Part shown: positions 44,874 through 56,328 of the stretch, in pieces
How the letters are laid out: every line of letters starts with the position of its first letter
Position numbering within the stretch: position 1 is the stretch's first letter
Assembly: GCA_032690845.1 (NCBI GenBank)
Contig: CM064417.1
Coordinates: 15,468,501-15,532,500, forward strand
Reading direction: 5' to 3'
Source of the DNA: Eleusine coracana subsp. coracana
Taxonomy: Eukaryota > Streptophyta > Magnoliopsida > Poales > Poaceae
DNA: 64,000 nt
Notes under the pieces: generated by a model
Told to the model about the DNA's origin: nothing
Seen by the model: the letters and a program-made list of their open reading frames with translations, nothing else
The model's database searches: none
Position numbers and translations under genes: made by a program

Positions 44874-45422
44874 TTAACTGTGATAACCCCTGCAGCTGCT
44901 GGAATCTTCACATAGATATGCAATGTGGATGATGGCTTCAAAGGTGTTAATTGTGCCCCGGCCAAATATGACGTTAAATGGGTGGCAAAGATCCACCACA
45001 TCGAATGTTACATATTCTGTTCGAGGGTTTTGAGTGTTGCCGAACGATACTGGTAGGGAGATTGTGCCCATAGGAGTGATTCTTTTTCCACCAAAGCCAA
45101 TGAGTGGTATATTTGACGGTTGCAGAGAACTTTTGCTGAGGCCCATTTGCTCGAACGTGTTTATGAACAGGATGTTTGCCTGGCTGCCGTTGTCTACAAG
45201 GACTTTATTGACCATCCAGGTGTGGATGTGGGCTTCGATTACGAATGCATCGACATGCGGATAAGCTTTGAGGTTGAGATCTGACTCAGTGAATATGATG
45301 GGAATATGAGACCACTTTGACTTGATAACAGGTCCTTCTATGAAAACGTTGTTTACCGTTTGAAAGTGATCTCTTCTTCTTCTTTTGTTTTCGAAGTCTG
45401 AAGATGACCCTCCGCATATCAT
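44874..45422 (-). pseudogene. Tat protease region
   Basis: An open 182-codon frame with the active site VNKVLVDNGSQANILF (DNGS where DGGS is common), followed by LIGFGGKRITPMGTISLPVSF and FDVVDLCHPFNVIFGRGT, conserved protease to RT sequence. It lies directly after gag in the same strand. Confidence 0.8.
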
Positions 45423-47206
45423 TCCAATGTAACCTTGTACTGGGAAGGTTGTGGCTTGGTTTGGGTTGGCTCTGGTTTAGGCTGTGGTAGGTGTTGAGGC
45501 TCTTGCTTTTGCCTTTATTGGTCTTGGTTGGGTGATGGTTGCTGGATTTGTTGTCTGGGTTGGGTGTATTGGTTGGACGGTTGTGTGGGGTGAGTTGGAT
45601 GAAAATATGAGGATGGTGCATAAAGTTGATGATGGTGGGTGCTTGGGTAGTGATAATTGGGCTGAGCAGGCTATGGATATGGTTGCTGGGGCCATGGCTT
45701 GGGCAATGTATAATTGATGGCTTTGGGTAAGGATGAAGCCTTCTTTTCTGCTTTGATCCTTTCTTGGATTTCTTTTGCTTTGAGGCAAGTGGAAGTTTTG
45801 TGCCCCTTGTCCTATCCGCAGTAGAAACAGTACGGCTTTCTGGCCAATCGAGTCTAGACTTGAGAGCCTCGGCCTCTGCCACGCCCTCGTTGGCCGCTTC
45901 CTCTGAAACTATTGTTCTGGTTGCCTCTGCCCATAGTGTCTTCTTTCTCCCCCTCGATGTGACCAATGAATGAAGGGGAGGGTTCTGTGGATTGCTTAGT
46001 TTTTCTGTACTGCCTTTCTTGATAGCCACCTTCGCTGTGTGACTGGTTGCGGCTCTTACTTTGACTTTGCTTGCGTCTCTTGTAATCCACATCCAATCTA
46101 CTATACTCTTTGAACTTCATGCATAACATTTGCATGGTGTGCGGGGGTATCCGCGCACAGTATGGAGACATCTGGCATGCTCGCATGCCTCTGAGTACAG
46201 AGTTTATTGCCGCCTCATTCGTGACGCTCAGGGCCTGGGCTCGAAGCCTGAGGAATCTTCTGTGGTACTCATGTAATTGCTCATTCTCTTGCTGGGCGAT
46301 ATTCAACAGCTCGTGCGATGGTTCCATAATGGTGCAGAACCCTCGAAAGCTTGCGACCACCTTATCCCTGATGTTTTCCCAGCTGTACGAAGACCCGGGA
46401 GGCAGGTTGAAGTACTAATTAAGGGTGAACTCTTCGAGGGTGCAAACGAATGTGTTTGCCAGTGTTACCTCGTCTCCTCCTGCTGATATGATTGCTGCTT
46501 CATAGCTCATGAGGAATTGCCTTGGGTCAGAATTTCTCCTGAATTTGGCTAGTGGTATCATTCTGAACTGCGACGAGTATGGAGCTCTTTGCATCCCTTT
46601 GGAAAGAGGTGAGTCTTTATCGATTATGCCCATTTTGCTTGATCTTAGAATTGGCAGCACTTCTGCGGCTATTGGCTGATGACTTGGTGTGAGTTGTACT
46701 TCTTGCTCGAGGTACGGGTGGGCTTCGGGCATTGGGTTTGATTCCTGGCGGCTTGCCCTACCAATGGTTCTCTGGAGTTCTTCGACTTTTTTTGCCAGTT
46801 GTAGATTCTTGAGTCTGAGCTGGGCTATGTACTCTTTCTCTTATAATGTTTTTTCTCTCTCTGATAGAGCTTTGCTTCTTAGCTCTTGTTCTTGCAACAG
46901 CTGTTGCTTGAGTTGCTCAAGGTGCTTGGCTCTTTGGGCTAACAGTTCCATCTCTTGTGCTGCTGTCATCGAGGTTGGGATGTTGCTTACCGGAGGGTTT
47001 GAGCTCGACGGTTGTTCACGACGCTGTACTGGGTCTTTTAGTCCGCCCGCCGCTTCTGCTTGAAGCAATGGTTGCACTTTGGGGGTGTTCTCTTTTGTAA
47101 CTTGCCATGTAGATTGGTCGTCAGCCGGTTGAGGGTCTCCTAGAGCACTGCTTCGTGGGGGCGGAGTGCCGCTCGAAGACAGCGGTCCATGGAGTTGAGT
47201 CATCAT
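45423..47206 (-). pseudogene. Tat gag, broken
   Basis: Start ATG at 47204-47206 (MMTQLHGPLSSSG), 38 bases downstream (minus sense) of the 5' LTR. Then a glutamine-rich coil (ELLAQRAKHLEQLKQQLLQEQ), matrix/capsid text (46415-46732, FRMIPLAKFRRNSDPRQFL), the region IAQQENEQLHEYHRRFLRLRAQ (45854-46360) and an RGRGRGRG basic end. Frame breaks at about 46410, 46735-46840 and 46090. Confidence 0.8.
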
Positions 47207-47228
47207 GAGCTTATGTACGAGCTCACAA

Positions 47229-47242
47229 CACGGTGGGCGCCA
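47229..47242 (-). promoter_or_regulatory. Primer-binding site of the Tat element
   Basis: The minus strand reads TGGCGCCCACCGTG one base inside the 5' LTR (LTR ends at 47244, spacer base 47243). TGGCGCCCACCGTG-type sites are typical of Tat and related gypsy elements. Confidence 0.85.
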
Positions 47243-47243
47243 C

Positions 47244-47819
47244 TGTTGGTGTCACAGAGCGTGAGTTTTAGTGCCACTAACAGAAAGAGTAAACATGGAT
47301 GGAAATTGTGAAGGGTATGAAACAGAACAAAATGGCTCTTCTCACGTATCCCTAAAAAGATTCAACCCCTTATAAGTAAGTAGGGGTGTTCCTTTTATAG
47401 GCCCGTACTTAGTTCATATACAAATGACCATTTTGTCCCAAATTACCTACTATATTCTTTGAATATTCTATACAAAATGGTCATAAAGGATAAATTGGCC
47501 ATTTGAGCACTTCTGGTACCCTTCCTTGCTCTGCACGCCACAACACATGCTGGTGACACGTGTTGCCCTCTTCGCGCCAAACCAGTTCTTGATCTTGCCC
47601 AGCGCCCTATCCTTCAAAGGATGACGGCTTCGTCCTCCTAGGCCGTGGATGTACCGCCCGAAGGGTCTTGGTTTTTCCGTGGCCTCCGATGAACACCTGT
47701 ACCTTGAAGTTATGGTTAATAATAATAACAAGGATAACAATGTGTTGACTTTGACTTTTATTTGCGGCCCGACTTTGATGAACCCTTGAAGGGTGGCTTG
47801 CGAAGTGATCCCCCCAACA
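47244..47819 (-). repeat. Tat 5' LTR (576 bp)
   Basis: In minus sense TGTTGGGGGGATC to CACCAACA, TATA box CCTATAAAAGG at 47391-47401 on the minus strand. TSD CTTGT at 47820-47824. Confidence 0.93.
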
Positions 47820-47824
47820 CTTGT

Positions 47825-49512
47825 CTCATGATGTGTAGGTCACTAGAGTCAACTTGGCGGTCAACAACGAGAGGATCGGGCACAAGTAGGAGACTTGGGG
47901 CCGGACGATCGAGAGGTCGGATGAAGTCAATGGTGATGCACACCGTACACGTGGAGAGGCAAGAAGCACAGACGGTTTTGCGGTTGAGCCTCAAAACCAT
48001 GGATGGTGATCAAGACGGTGGGGTTGACCAAGTCAAAGGTGATCGAGCGTCGGTGCAAGTAGAGGCTTCCAATGGATGAGAGGTGGGAGAGACTTGCCGA
48101 CAAGGAGGATCACGGGACGAGGTGACACACGTCAAGATCAAGAAGTCATGCTTTGAGAAGTGTGCAAGGCGGTTTCTGGGTTTGGACCTCAAAACCGGTG
48201 GCGGTGGTTGGTGGTGCATGTGGCACCATCGCAAAGCTTGCATCGAGACGAAGCAAAGTTGTGAAGGGCTCGATGGCGTTCGGGCGAAGGAAAAATAGTT
48301 AAATGGTTTTGCCCCTAGCGGTAGGTGGCAACGAGTTATTGGTCAAGGGTAGAAGAGTCTTGGACTCTGGGCTTATATAAGGAGAGGTGTGGCTGATGGG
48401 AGAGGTGCCTCTTCCTATTAGCCTTATTTAGGACTTTATTCAAAGTGCTAGGAGAGGTCTTCATGTAATAAAGCAGAGGAGAGGGAGTGTGAGAGACATC
48501 TCTTTCTCTTTCAAATAGTGGGAGGAAGTAGATGGCTTCCTAGCCTTGTATCCATCGATCTTGTAAGCATGTTTCTATGATATGAGAAGTTTTTTCGTGC
48601 TCAAGATCTTCCTGTCTCCCTAAATCATGAATTTCTCTTTTTCTCTATTTTCGGAGCTATTTTTGTGGGAATTTTTTATCTCATTTTTGGTCAAGTTTTG
48701 GGGCGGATTTCTTGAGGGATCTTAGTGCTATGATAAGCTAGAACAATCCTTCATGGGTCCTTGACCAAATCAAAAGCTCTAGCACCTTTGATTTGAAGGA
48801 TTTCTCAAGTTTCTCCTTTTTGGTGTTCTTGGCATAAGATCTGAAATTCATGATGAACCCTTAAGCCAATTGAGTGGATCTTCTAGGATTAGGGTCGTGG
48901 TGTATTGAGGATTGCCTAGTCCAAAAATCGCATATTTTGGAGATTATTTGGTTGAGTTTTGGAGAGATTTGTGGAAAAAACGCGATAGTTTTCTATTCTA
49001 TCGGGGGTCGATCGGCACTGCCGATGACCAGAACCGGCACTGCCGGTGGGTCTGCACTCTGATCGGCACTACCGATGTCACGATCGGCACTACCGGTAGC
49101 TTGAATCTGAACCCCGCACCAGCACTGCCGATAGCCACGACCGGCACTGCCGATGCGCTCTTACTGTTTCTTTTCAGAGTTTTAAGAACCCTGCACTGGT
49201 GCTGCCGATGGGTGTGACTGGCACTGCCAATGGCTGTGATCGGCACTGCTGATGGTTGTCCAGACTTGATCTGTTTTGGTGCGTTTCTTTGACAGTTTTG
49301 AGTCTTTTCAGTTCTTCTTTGTTTCCGCTGTGTTCTGCTGCTATTATTGATCACTCCTAAGGTTAACACATCACAAGTTGGTGTGTGTGGTCTTGGTGAT
49401 CGGTTTAGAGGTTGGCTTGGGTTGTAATTGGGACATAGGCCAAGTTCTTGTGAAGAATTTTTATTGGCTCCCATTCAACCCTCCTCCCTCTGGTCGCCTT
49501 CTCGGTGCTTTA
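47825..49512 (+). mobile_element. SIRE-type copia 5' LTR (right part)
   Basis: Sequence directly upstream of the copia primer-binding site at 49515. TATA box CTTATATAAGG at 48372-48382. The end region CATTCAACCCTCCTCCCTCTGG is typical for SIRE LTR ends; the last bases read CTTTAA rather than CA. The Tat element is inserted on its left side, so the LTR is interrupted or begins near the junction. No 3' partner is in the window. Confidence 0.7.
49013..49255 (+). repeat. CGGCACTGCCG near-palindrome array in copia LTR
   Basis: About nine copies of (A/G)(T/C)CGGCACTGCCG(A/G)TG in 243 bp, for example at 49013, 49032, 49056, 49080, 49119, 49140, 49193, 49217 and 49238. Perfect forms such as ACCGGCACTGCCGGT are palindromic except for the central base. 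Later copies are more degenerate. Confidence 0.85.
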
Positions 49513-49514
49513 AT

Positions 49515-49526
49515 TGGTATCAGAGC
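49515..49526 (+). promoter_or_regulatory. Copia primer-binding site (initiator tRNA-Met)
   Basis: TGGTATCAGAGC, the exact complement-type sequence for the 3' end of plant initiator methionine tRNA, used to start minus-strand DNA. It follows the LTR and precedes the gag start by about 50 bases. Confidence 0.95.
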
Positions 49527-49576
49527 TAGGTTTGATCACTAGTTGACCTTCACCGGTTTTGTGATCTGAAGGCGAC

Positions 49577-49878
49577 ATGGAGAAGCGTGCGGTCAAGCTC
49601 TGGATGTTTCATGCAGAGGATTTTCCCTACTGAAAGTCACGGACTAAGGCTTATCTCTTAAACCAATGACGTGCAATTTGGGAGATAGTTGAGCAGGAGA
49701 ATGCTATACCACAAGACCTCAACACTGCTCCTGTAGATGAGCTAACCGGGTATGAGAACAACTCCAAAGCTGTCAATATCCTGTTGTCTGCTCTAGATAG
49801 GAATGAATATGATCGTGTTGCTCATCTTGATACTGCACATGTCATTTGGGCAAAGCTTTGCACGTACCATGAGGGTAC
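49577..49878 (+). pseudogene. Copia gag, first fragment
   Basis: ATG at 49577-49579 (MEKRAVKLWMFHAEDFPY). A stop follows at codon 19 and another in AYLLNQ-stop, after which the frame reads EQENAIPQDLN, LLSALDRNEYDRVAHLD and WAKLCTYHEGT, where the non-autonomous element interrupts it. The text continues in frame at 57993 (NQVKSMREG) across the GGTAC duplication. Confidence 0.85.
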
Positions 49879-51475
49879 TGTTGACACCTGATTTTGGCAA
49901 GTGTTACAGCTTGTACTGCTGGTGGATGATGCTTTGCATGGTAGGAGTTCATGAGGCCTTTCTTGGCAGTAATATGGTTGGTAGTAATATGGCTGGTAGT
50001 AAGTTGGTGCAGGATATGAACATGAAGAACTTTGAAGCAGATCGATACAGGGGAGTAGATTCCAGAGAAGATACGTGCTTGGAGGTGTATAGTAAATTGA
50101 ATAGGAAAGTCGTACGCACGTGAGTAAGATTCTGAAGATACCGCCAAGGGGATTAAGGAAAGTAATTAAAAAAAGGAAAAGCGAGGATCCAGCGTCAATA
50201 CGTGAAAGTATTGTTTGGCCGGGCAATCTCCAAGTATACGTGTAAAGGCTAGAGTCCTGTTCATGTTTAGATGAACGGCCATGCATAAAATTAGAAATAT
50301 TATATTGACTTGTCGTACACTGTCACGAATGTTAGCTTTAGCTTTTTTCTTGTATCGCAAGACCAGTCGTCCCTACAAATATGAAGGGTCACGGCAATTG
50401 TACGATATCTCTTGATCAATATACAACTTCGGCACATCGCCACCCTAAAAACAGGTATATCCTGACGGGTTCTTCATCTAGAGTGGGCTCTCCGCGATAG
50501 ATGTAGGACTCGTCACCCTGGCGGGTTCGTCAACATGAAACAGGCTACATCAACTGTTCGACCTCTATAACATGGCAGAGGACTCGCCACCCTGGTGATC
50601 ACGATGGCGGAAGCTGGAGCTGCAACTGTTGGGTCCGATCTTCCAGCCAATTCGTCATGGTTGCTAGTTATCCGGTATACTAGATCTTTTTAGGTTGTTT
50701 TGCTAAGATATTCTGCATTCATAGTTAATTCTAGCGATTCAATCTAGTCTGATCTGTATATTCGAGTCACCTCTGAATAGATTTTAGTGATTAGATCTAG
50801 TACTGTGTGGTTGTTCATTCGTTCCAAGAACTGTCTCGGCTTAAACCGATCTTCTGGGATATCTAGAATTATCTCGGTTAAGTTAGTTGGACAACCATGC
50901 AAGAACAATCTCGTCGCGAGAGTCTGTTCGGGGTATCGTCGGAGTGTTTAGTTGACGAGTTATCTGGTTACAAGAAGCAGCCGATAGATATTCACATGTT
51001 TAGTTCCTTTTTATCGACTCTGGTTCATTGACTATTGGTCCATCGGTTTTAGGTATTGCACTAGTCTTATTTGTCTAGCCAATAAATCATCATGTAGTTT
51101 ATTTATTTATCAGTATTATATTGGTTGAGTATTGTGATTCTTTTAACCGGCCGATATAGCGTTAAATATTATGATTAGTCTAGTGTTGCATCGGCTCATA
51201 AATTCATACTTTGTATTATTATTATAAAGCCGATATGTAATTATGTACTTAGTCTACATCATGTACTCCGGGCATGCATCAACTCTATGTCCGCATCGAC
51301 TTTGTTCCTGCATCGACTTAGTCTTCATCGACTCTGTGCCTGGAGGCCATCGGCGACTTGTAGGCGCACACCTTGTCAGTTGAATGGTCAAACTGACTAG
51401 CACGCCACGCATTATCTACAGCACGCCATCGGACCTGCACTGGAGCGTCAGAAGAACTTATATTTTTCATCACCA
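49879..51475 (+). repeat. 5' LTR of the non-autonomous element
   Basis: 1597 bp, aligning with 56329-57987. It carries an extra TAATATGG repeat (49970-50000) and lacks about 45 bp present near the end of the 3' LTR (TAAGCAGATCTCCCAGG and on). The TATA position reads CTACAAATA (50373-50381). It ends CATCACCA where the 3' LTR ends CATCAATA; both could derive from CATCAACA. Confidence 0.88.
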
Positions 51476-54400
51476 GATCAGAAGTCGGATTTATTTTCAA
51501 TATCTTATAAGACCCGAAAGGATATCACGTCTTCTAGCATTAGACGATCAAGAATATATGGCATCGGCTTTATTTTGTCTCGGGGGGCAAAGCCGATGCG
51601 TGGTTATTTCACATGGAGACAGTTGATATTATTTTTATCATTTCACCATTGGTTGGGTCCACACGTGTGAGCTGATGGCTGGAGACAATTGGAATTGCTT
51701 TATTCTGCACGTGAGGAAAGTTCCCCATTGACTTGCTATTTCTATCAACTTGCTCTGAGTATCAAACTAAGGCATAAGGAGAATTCGCTATCAGTACAAG
51801 CATGCATGGGGAATCAAGGTGGGCCACGTAATAGGAAAACATAACTGTTCAAGAGATGGTATTTGCTATTCCACTGCTATCGGCTGGAAAAGCTAGAATA
51901 TTCAAAGATATAGCCCAAAGAAGAGACTGGCTTGATGCATCGGTTATTAGTACTGTTTATTGAAAAAATGCTAGTATATCGGCTGAGGAATGTCTCATCA
52001 GCAAAGCAGTAAAAAGAGTCGATGTGGTCATTGGGCCAATATAGTAGGATGTTATATTCAGAGTTATTTAGCAGAGTGAAGCCATGACTTCTGGTATCGG
52101 CATCGGCTATGATCAATTGAACATTTTGATCGACGCCAGTATGCTGAATATTTTGAAAAAAAAATATCATTGTCCCTAATGCTTTGAAGAGAAGATGGCA
52201 GTGTCAAATCAAACAGAGTAAAATTTAGAGGTTCTTGTTATGGCTGAAGGAGAAGACAACTTCCAACACCATTATTCCATCATCGCCTATGAAACTGTTT
52301 GGTCTTCATCGGACAGGTATTGCAAACTTGTTGGGAGGTGGAATGACAACTTTGATGGGCTCTAGTATTTCAGCGTCAAAAATAAAGGTGGCAATGGTTG
52401 AATAAGCAGTTGTGAAAAGGCATTAGAAAAAATTCTGCAATGGTGTGAATCCTGGAAGTGACCATCGGCCGATGTGTTGTGTTTTCTTTTTCACCATCGG
52501 CTGATGTGAGGAGCCTCAGGTGAGGAGTCGATATTTGATGTTGGCAGCAGATTAAGTTAACAATAATAATGGCTGGGCAGAGTTGATGCATGGTTGCATT
52601 CGTTGCATCGGCTGGCCACTATGAACATTGAAGACTTATCACGTCTGCAGTGTGGAAAAAATTCTCTATCGGCTTGGTACCACATCTATTGTCATCTAAT
52701 GGTCGGCTTGGCTTATGATATATATTGGCATTGGATTTGACGGCATCTCAAGGATCTGAAAGATAGAAGCCGATGGTGACAGGTACATGTTTATTTTGAC
52801 AAGTCTTTATCTTGCCACCATCGACTAGCATATATTTTGTGGTGCCACCGACTGTTAGTGTATCGGCTGTGGATTATCTTCATCGGCTCGTATTAGCATA
52901 CTTCTGAACAGCAGAGCCGATGCTTGGAAATAAATATTTGGTGCTTATTTAGAAAAGTGTTATGAAGCCAGGATTTCATGCATAAGAGTTAGAGGAATCG
53001 ACTTGGGGTACGAGGATGCGATGACACTGGTTAATCCTATCGACTTATTGCTCTGAGTGTCCACTACAGCATACGGAAAATTCGTTATCAGCTAACTGCA
53101 TGATTATGCTTGTGGATTTTGGCATGTTGGAGTATTCATATCTTGGCCAGCTGCATCAATTATCTTTTCTCAGTGTTGAGTTCAATTAGAAGCAGCAATT
53201 TCTTGGGTGTCTCGATTGCTTCCTTACCCATATTGTATTGTCTTCATATTCTTGGCTGGGGGACAGATGCTGATGTATGGTTGCATCATGATGCAGGCTT
53301 ATATGAAGATCATGATCTAACTGCATGACGCTTGCAAGCCCATGAGGATTGTTTTCTGGGGTATAAGCATCGGCTTGGTTGAAGAAATAACGGTAGCGAA
53401 CCATCGAGCCAATGGTTGGGTCTGCAATGTATACAGAGGAACACAAGGATTCGAAAAGGGGTTCAGCCTTCTGCTGATGCGATAGATGAAGAAGTACTCA
53501 AGAAATTGAGCCTGATGTCGATTGTTGCGAGAACAGACGCATGATTACTTTGACAAGAGAGAGATATGCATACAGTTTTCATCGACTTGCCACCTTGAAT
53601 CGTTGAAGCCCAATAGGCATGCTAATTAGTAAGAGTCAATTGGTATGGCTAACGTGTATCAACATGGAGACACGCCAGGAAGAACAGAGCATAAATTATT
53701 TGTTTGGCAAAAGATTCAGAAGATCAAGGAGGGGAAACGAGAATACCAATCGCAATCATGAATCATGTATGAGTTTTCTGAACAGAGGTTGTGCAGTTCA
53801 AGCCTTCATCACAGAGGAGAAAGGAGTTAGCATCAGTTTAGACAAAAGCAGGCTTTATTTTTAGGTTGAGCGTAAGCTGTCATTAGCGGGTCTGAGTCGT
53901 GAGCGTTCAAAAACGAAGCTGGGATTAAAGGTACTTCAGGTTTGATGTGAGTCGGTTCATGATAAAAAGGGATCTTCCTATCGACTCTATGTTCTATATC
54001 GAAACAACAGAACAAGAAGCCGATGCATCATGAGAAGGTAGCTGATATCTCCTTTACACGGGGCAAAAGTATTCAAGTATCAGCTTGCCGCATCCCCATT
54101 TTATATTATAGTTATGCATCGGCTTGTCACCATGAAGTACTGAAGTCCAGTTTTTTCTCACGTTAATCAAGTCAGTTGCTAATGCCCTGAATTATGTGGT
54201 CTTGGACTGATGAAATTGTGTTGTACTGGCTTCTCTCTCTCTATCGGCTAAAACATGAAAGAGGTTCCGGCGGGGCAGACAATAGGCATTGATTAATGAA
54301 GGAAGAATTATCATCACAATATATTTGGGTACTGATTCAAGATCGAGCCGATGTGTGGATGCATCATAAGAAGACAACCGGTATTATTTATTATTTTACT

Positions 54401-56292
54401 ACCAGCTGATACATGTATTACCTTTGTTTACTCCACCATCGGCTGGCATATGTCTTTGTTTTTATTTCATCGGCTGGCATGTTTTTGCACTTCACGATCG
54501 ACAAGTTTTTTTGTTCTATTCACTTAAATATCGGCTAGTCGATACAGCAAAAAGCGGATTCATCATCATCCAGTGGGCTTGAGCCGATGATAATGATAGA
54601 AGCTAATGGTTGGGATAGGTTTTCAAATCTATTAGGCTGTGGAACTTAAGTTATCGCCCTGCGTGTTGGTGCTGTCTTGGTTCAGTCCGATCCATCCAAT
54701 CGTGACGATGGTTTAAGTCATATCAGATTGATAGGTCATAATTTGGTGACACATGAGCTTGTCACATGGAGCAGTTATCAGCCGATGAAAAGGAAGAAGC
54801 CGATGTCATGGACATGGATTGCTTGATGAGGATATTCACTGGAGTCAAGTGCGAAGTTGATCGGAAAAGGAACAAATGGGCTCGTGTGTTTCTAAAGGAC
54901 AAGCAGAGGGTTGATTATCAAGTTGGGTTCACGAGTTGCTGAAAGATGCAGGTTGTTTTGTACTCGTCTGTTCTTTTGTCTGGTTGCAGCAGAAAGTCAT
55001 GGCCATGGAATCCATCAAGGGAGGAATCGGCTGGAACGATTAATATAAAGCCGATTCTTGGGATTTTATAACGCTCGGACTTCATATCAGTTTACTTATG
55101 ATAATTTTCCTGGAGGAAGGAAACATACCGATGAGGGTGATGATTAATAAGAGCCGAGCAGATACATGGTGAAGGCAATTGACATCAAGTTGATCGTTGA
55201 TCAATTAGTTCCTGGTATTTTCTTCCAAATCTTTGGCCTGCATGTTGCTATGATCTGGCGAATGGCCTTTTTGCTGCACGGCCCGATTACTTGTACACTC
55301 AGACATATCCTTCAGTTGTGCCTAGATATGGAAGAGAAGTTTGAAGCTACAAAAGGGTATTGGTATGAAGTCGATGGAAGATTATCCTGCTTATGATCAG
55401 TAGAATTCTCGTAATTGTTATCGTAGTCATTCGGAAGCAGCATTTGCTTGGGTGAGTTCATCGGTTGCAGTAGTGGATGTTGGTTGATAAGTTGTCAAGG
55501 AGCTTCATTATGTGCCTAAGATGGAGTCAATGAGTAACGTGGTGGCCGGGAGTTACTAAATTTTCTGGGAATTACATAATCTCATCTCGGTCTGGCGGAG
55601 TTATGTTGACTTTGGTTTTTCTCTGTTCATCGTCCATAGGGTAAATCATTGCAACAATATATATTTGAAGGGCATGATTTGATTATTCTCAGTCAAGCTG
55701 CAACATTTGAGAAGTTATTATTTCTAGGCAACTGGATTCAGCCAACATCAGAGGTATTTGCAGAGTTTCAAGTCCTTGGTAACGCATGGGCCATCTCAAT
55801 ACACGAGCAATGGATCCAAAGGGACGCTGGAGTCAAAATCCTACTACCGGATTCTAGCAAGTACCTAATATTTGTTGGGGGCAATCATCGGCTGAGTTGT
55901 TGTGATTAGTAGAGTAAGGAGCTGATGGAGGTAGCTACTGTCTGTTGACAAGGTATTCTAATGGAGCTACAGGGATTCCATTATTCAAGAGTTGTTCTTC
56001 CACTGTTTGGTCTAGCATTTTCATCAGATGACTCATGATTTGTGTTCAGCTTGTTCTGAAAATCATCGATGAATCATGTCTGGGTATCGCTGATGAGTAC
56101 ATCGGGAAGGACTCTGACTCCATTGCTAATTGGCTAGGACAGTTAAGCAGCAACAACTTTGAGCCGATTGAGTTAGAGAAACATCAAAGGTGTCAGCAAT
56201 GGGTGCATGAAAGAAATATCTGCAGAGTTTGAGGCTTCGAGCAAAGGATTACAAGATGGAAAATTTCGGAACATATATTATATTCCGAAACT
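51476..56292 (+). other. Interior of non-autonomous element, ATCGGCT-rich, no gene
   Basis: 4.8 kb without supported coding sequence. The words ATCGGC(T) and (A)GCCGAT recur about 30 times in both orientations, most often as CATCGGCTGG or AGCCGATG. I see no tandem period. Immediately after the 5' LTR, GATCAGAAG could be a decayed primer-binding site. Confidence 0.7.
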
Positions 56293-56323
<31 letters not shown>

Positions 56324-56328
56324 GCATG
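56293..56328 (+). promoter_or_regulatory. Polypurine tract with 30-G run
   Basis: Thirty consecutive G followed by AGCATG, ending directly at the 3' LTR (TGTTGACACC at 56329). Position fits the plus-strand primer site; the length of the run may be a sequencing artefact. Confidence 0.6.

Larger units (their letters stand above)
35334..47819 (-). mobile_element. Tat-lineage Ty3/gypsy element with internal inverted duplication
   Basis: 12,486 bp bounded by two direct 576-bp LTRs (35334-35909 and 47244-47819) and a perfect target duplication CTTGT (35329-35333 and 47820-47824). gag-pol is on the minus strand (47206 to 41785). Between pol and the 3' LTR is an antisense ORF (plus strand) whose region, with the LTR, is also present in inverted orientation at 38643-41784. 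The integrase is cut at 41785 by this inverted copy. The order and second RNase H place it in the Tat lineage. Confidence 0.93.

Noticed and set aside
45484..45717. Plus-strand ORF rich in G, V and W
   Set aside because: Antisense of the Pro/Thr/Asn-rich gag linker of the Tat element.
49013..49255. CRISPR-like array
   Set aside because: Repeats are short, near-palindromic, unequally spaced and inside a plant LTR with a tRNA-Met primer site.
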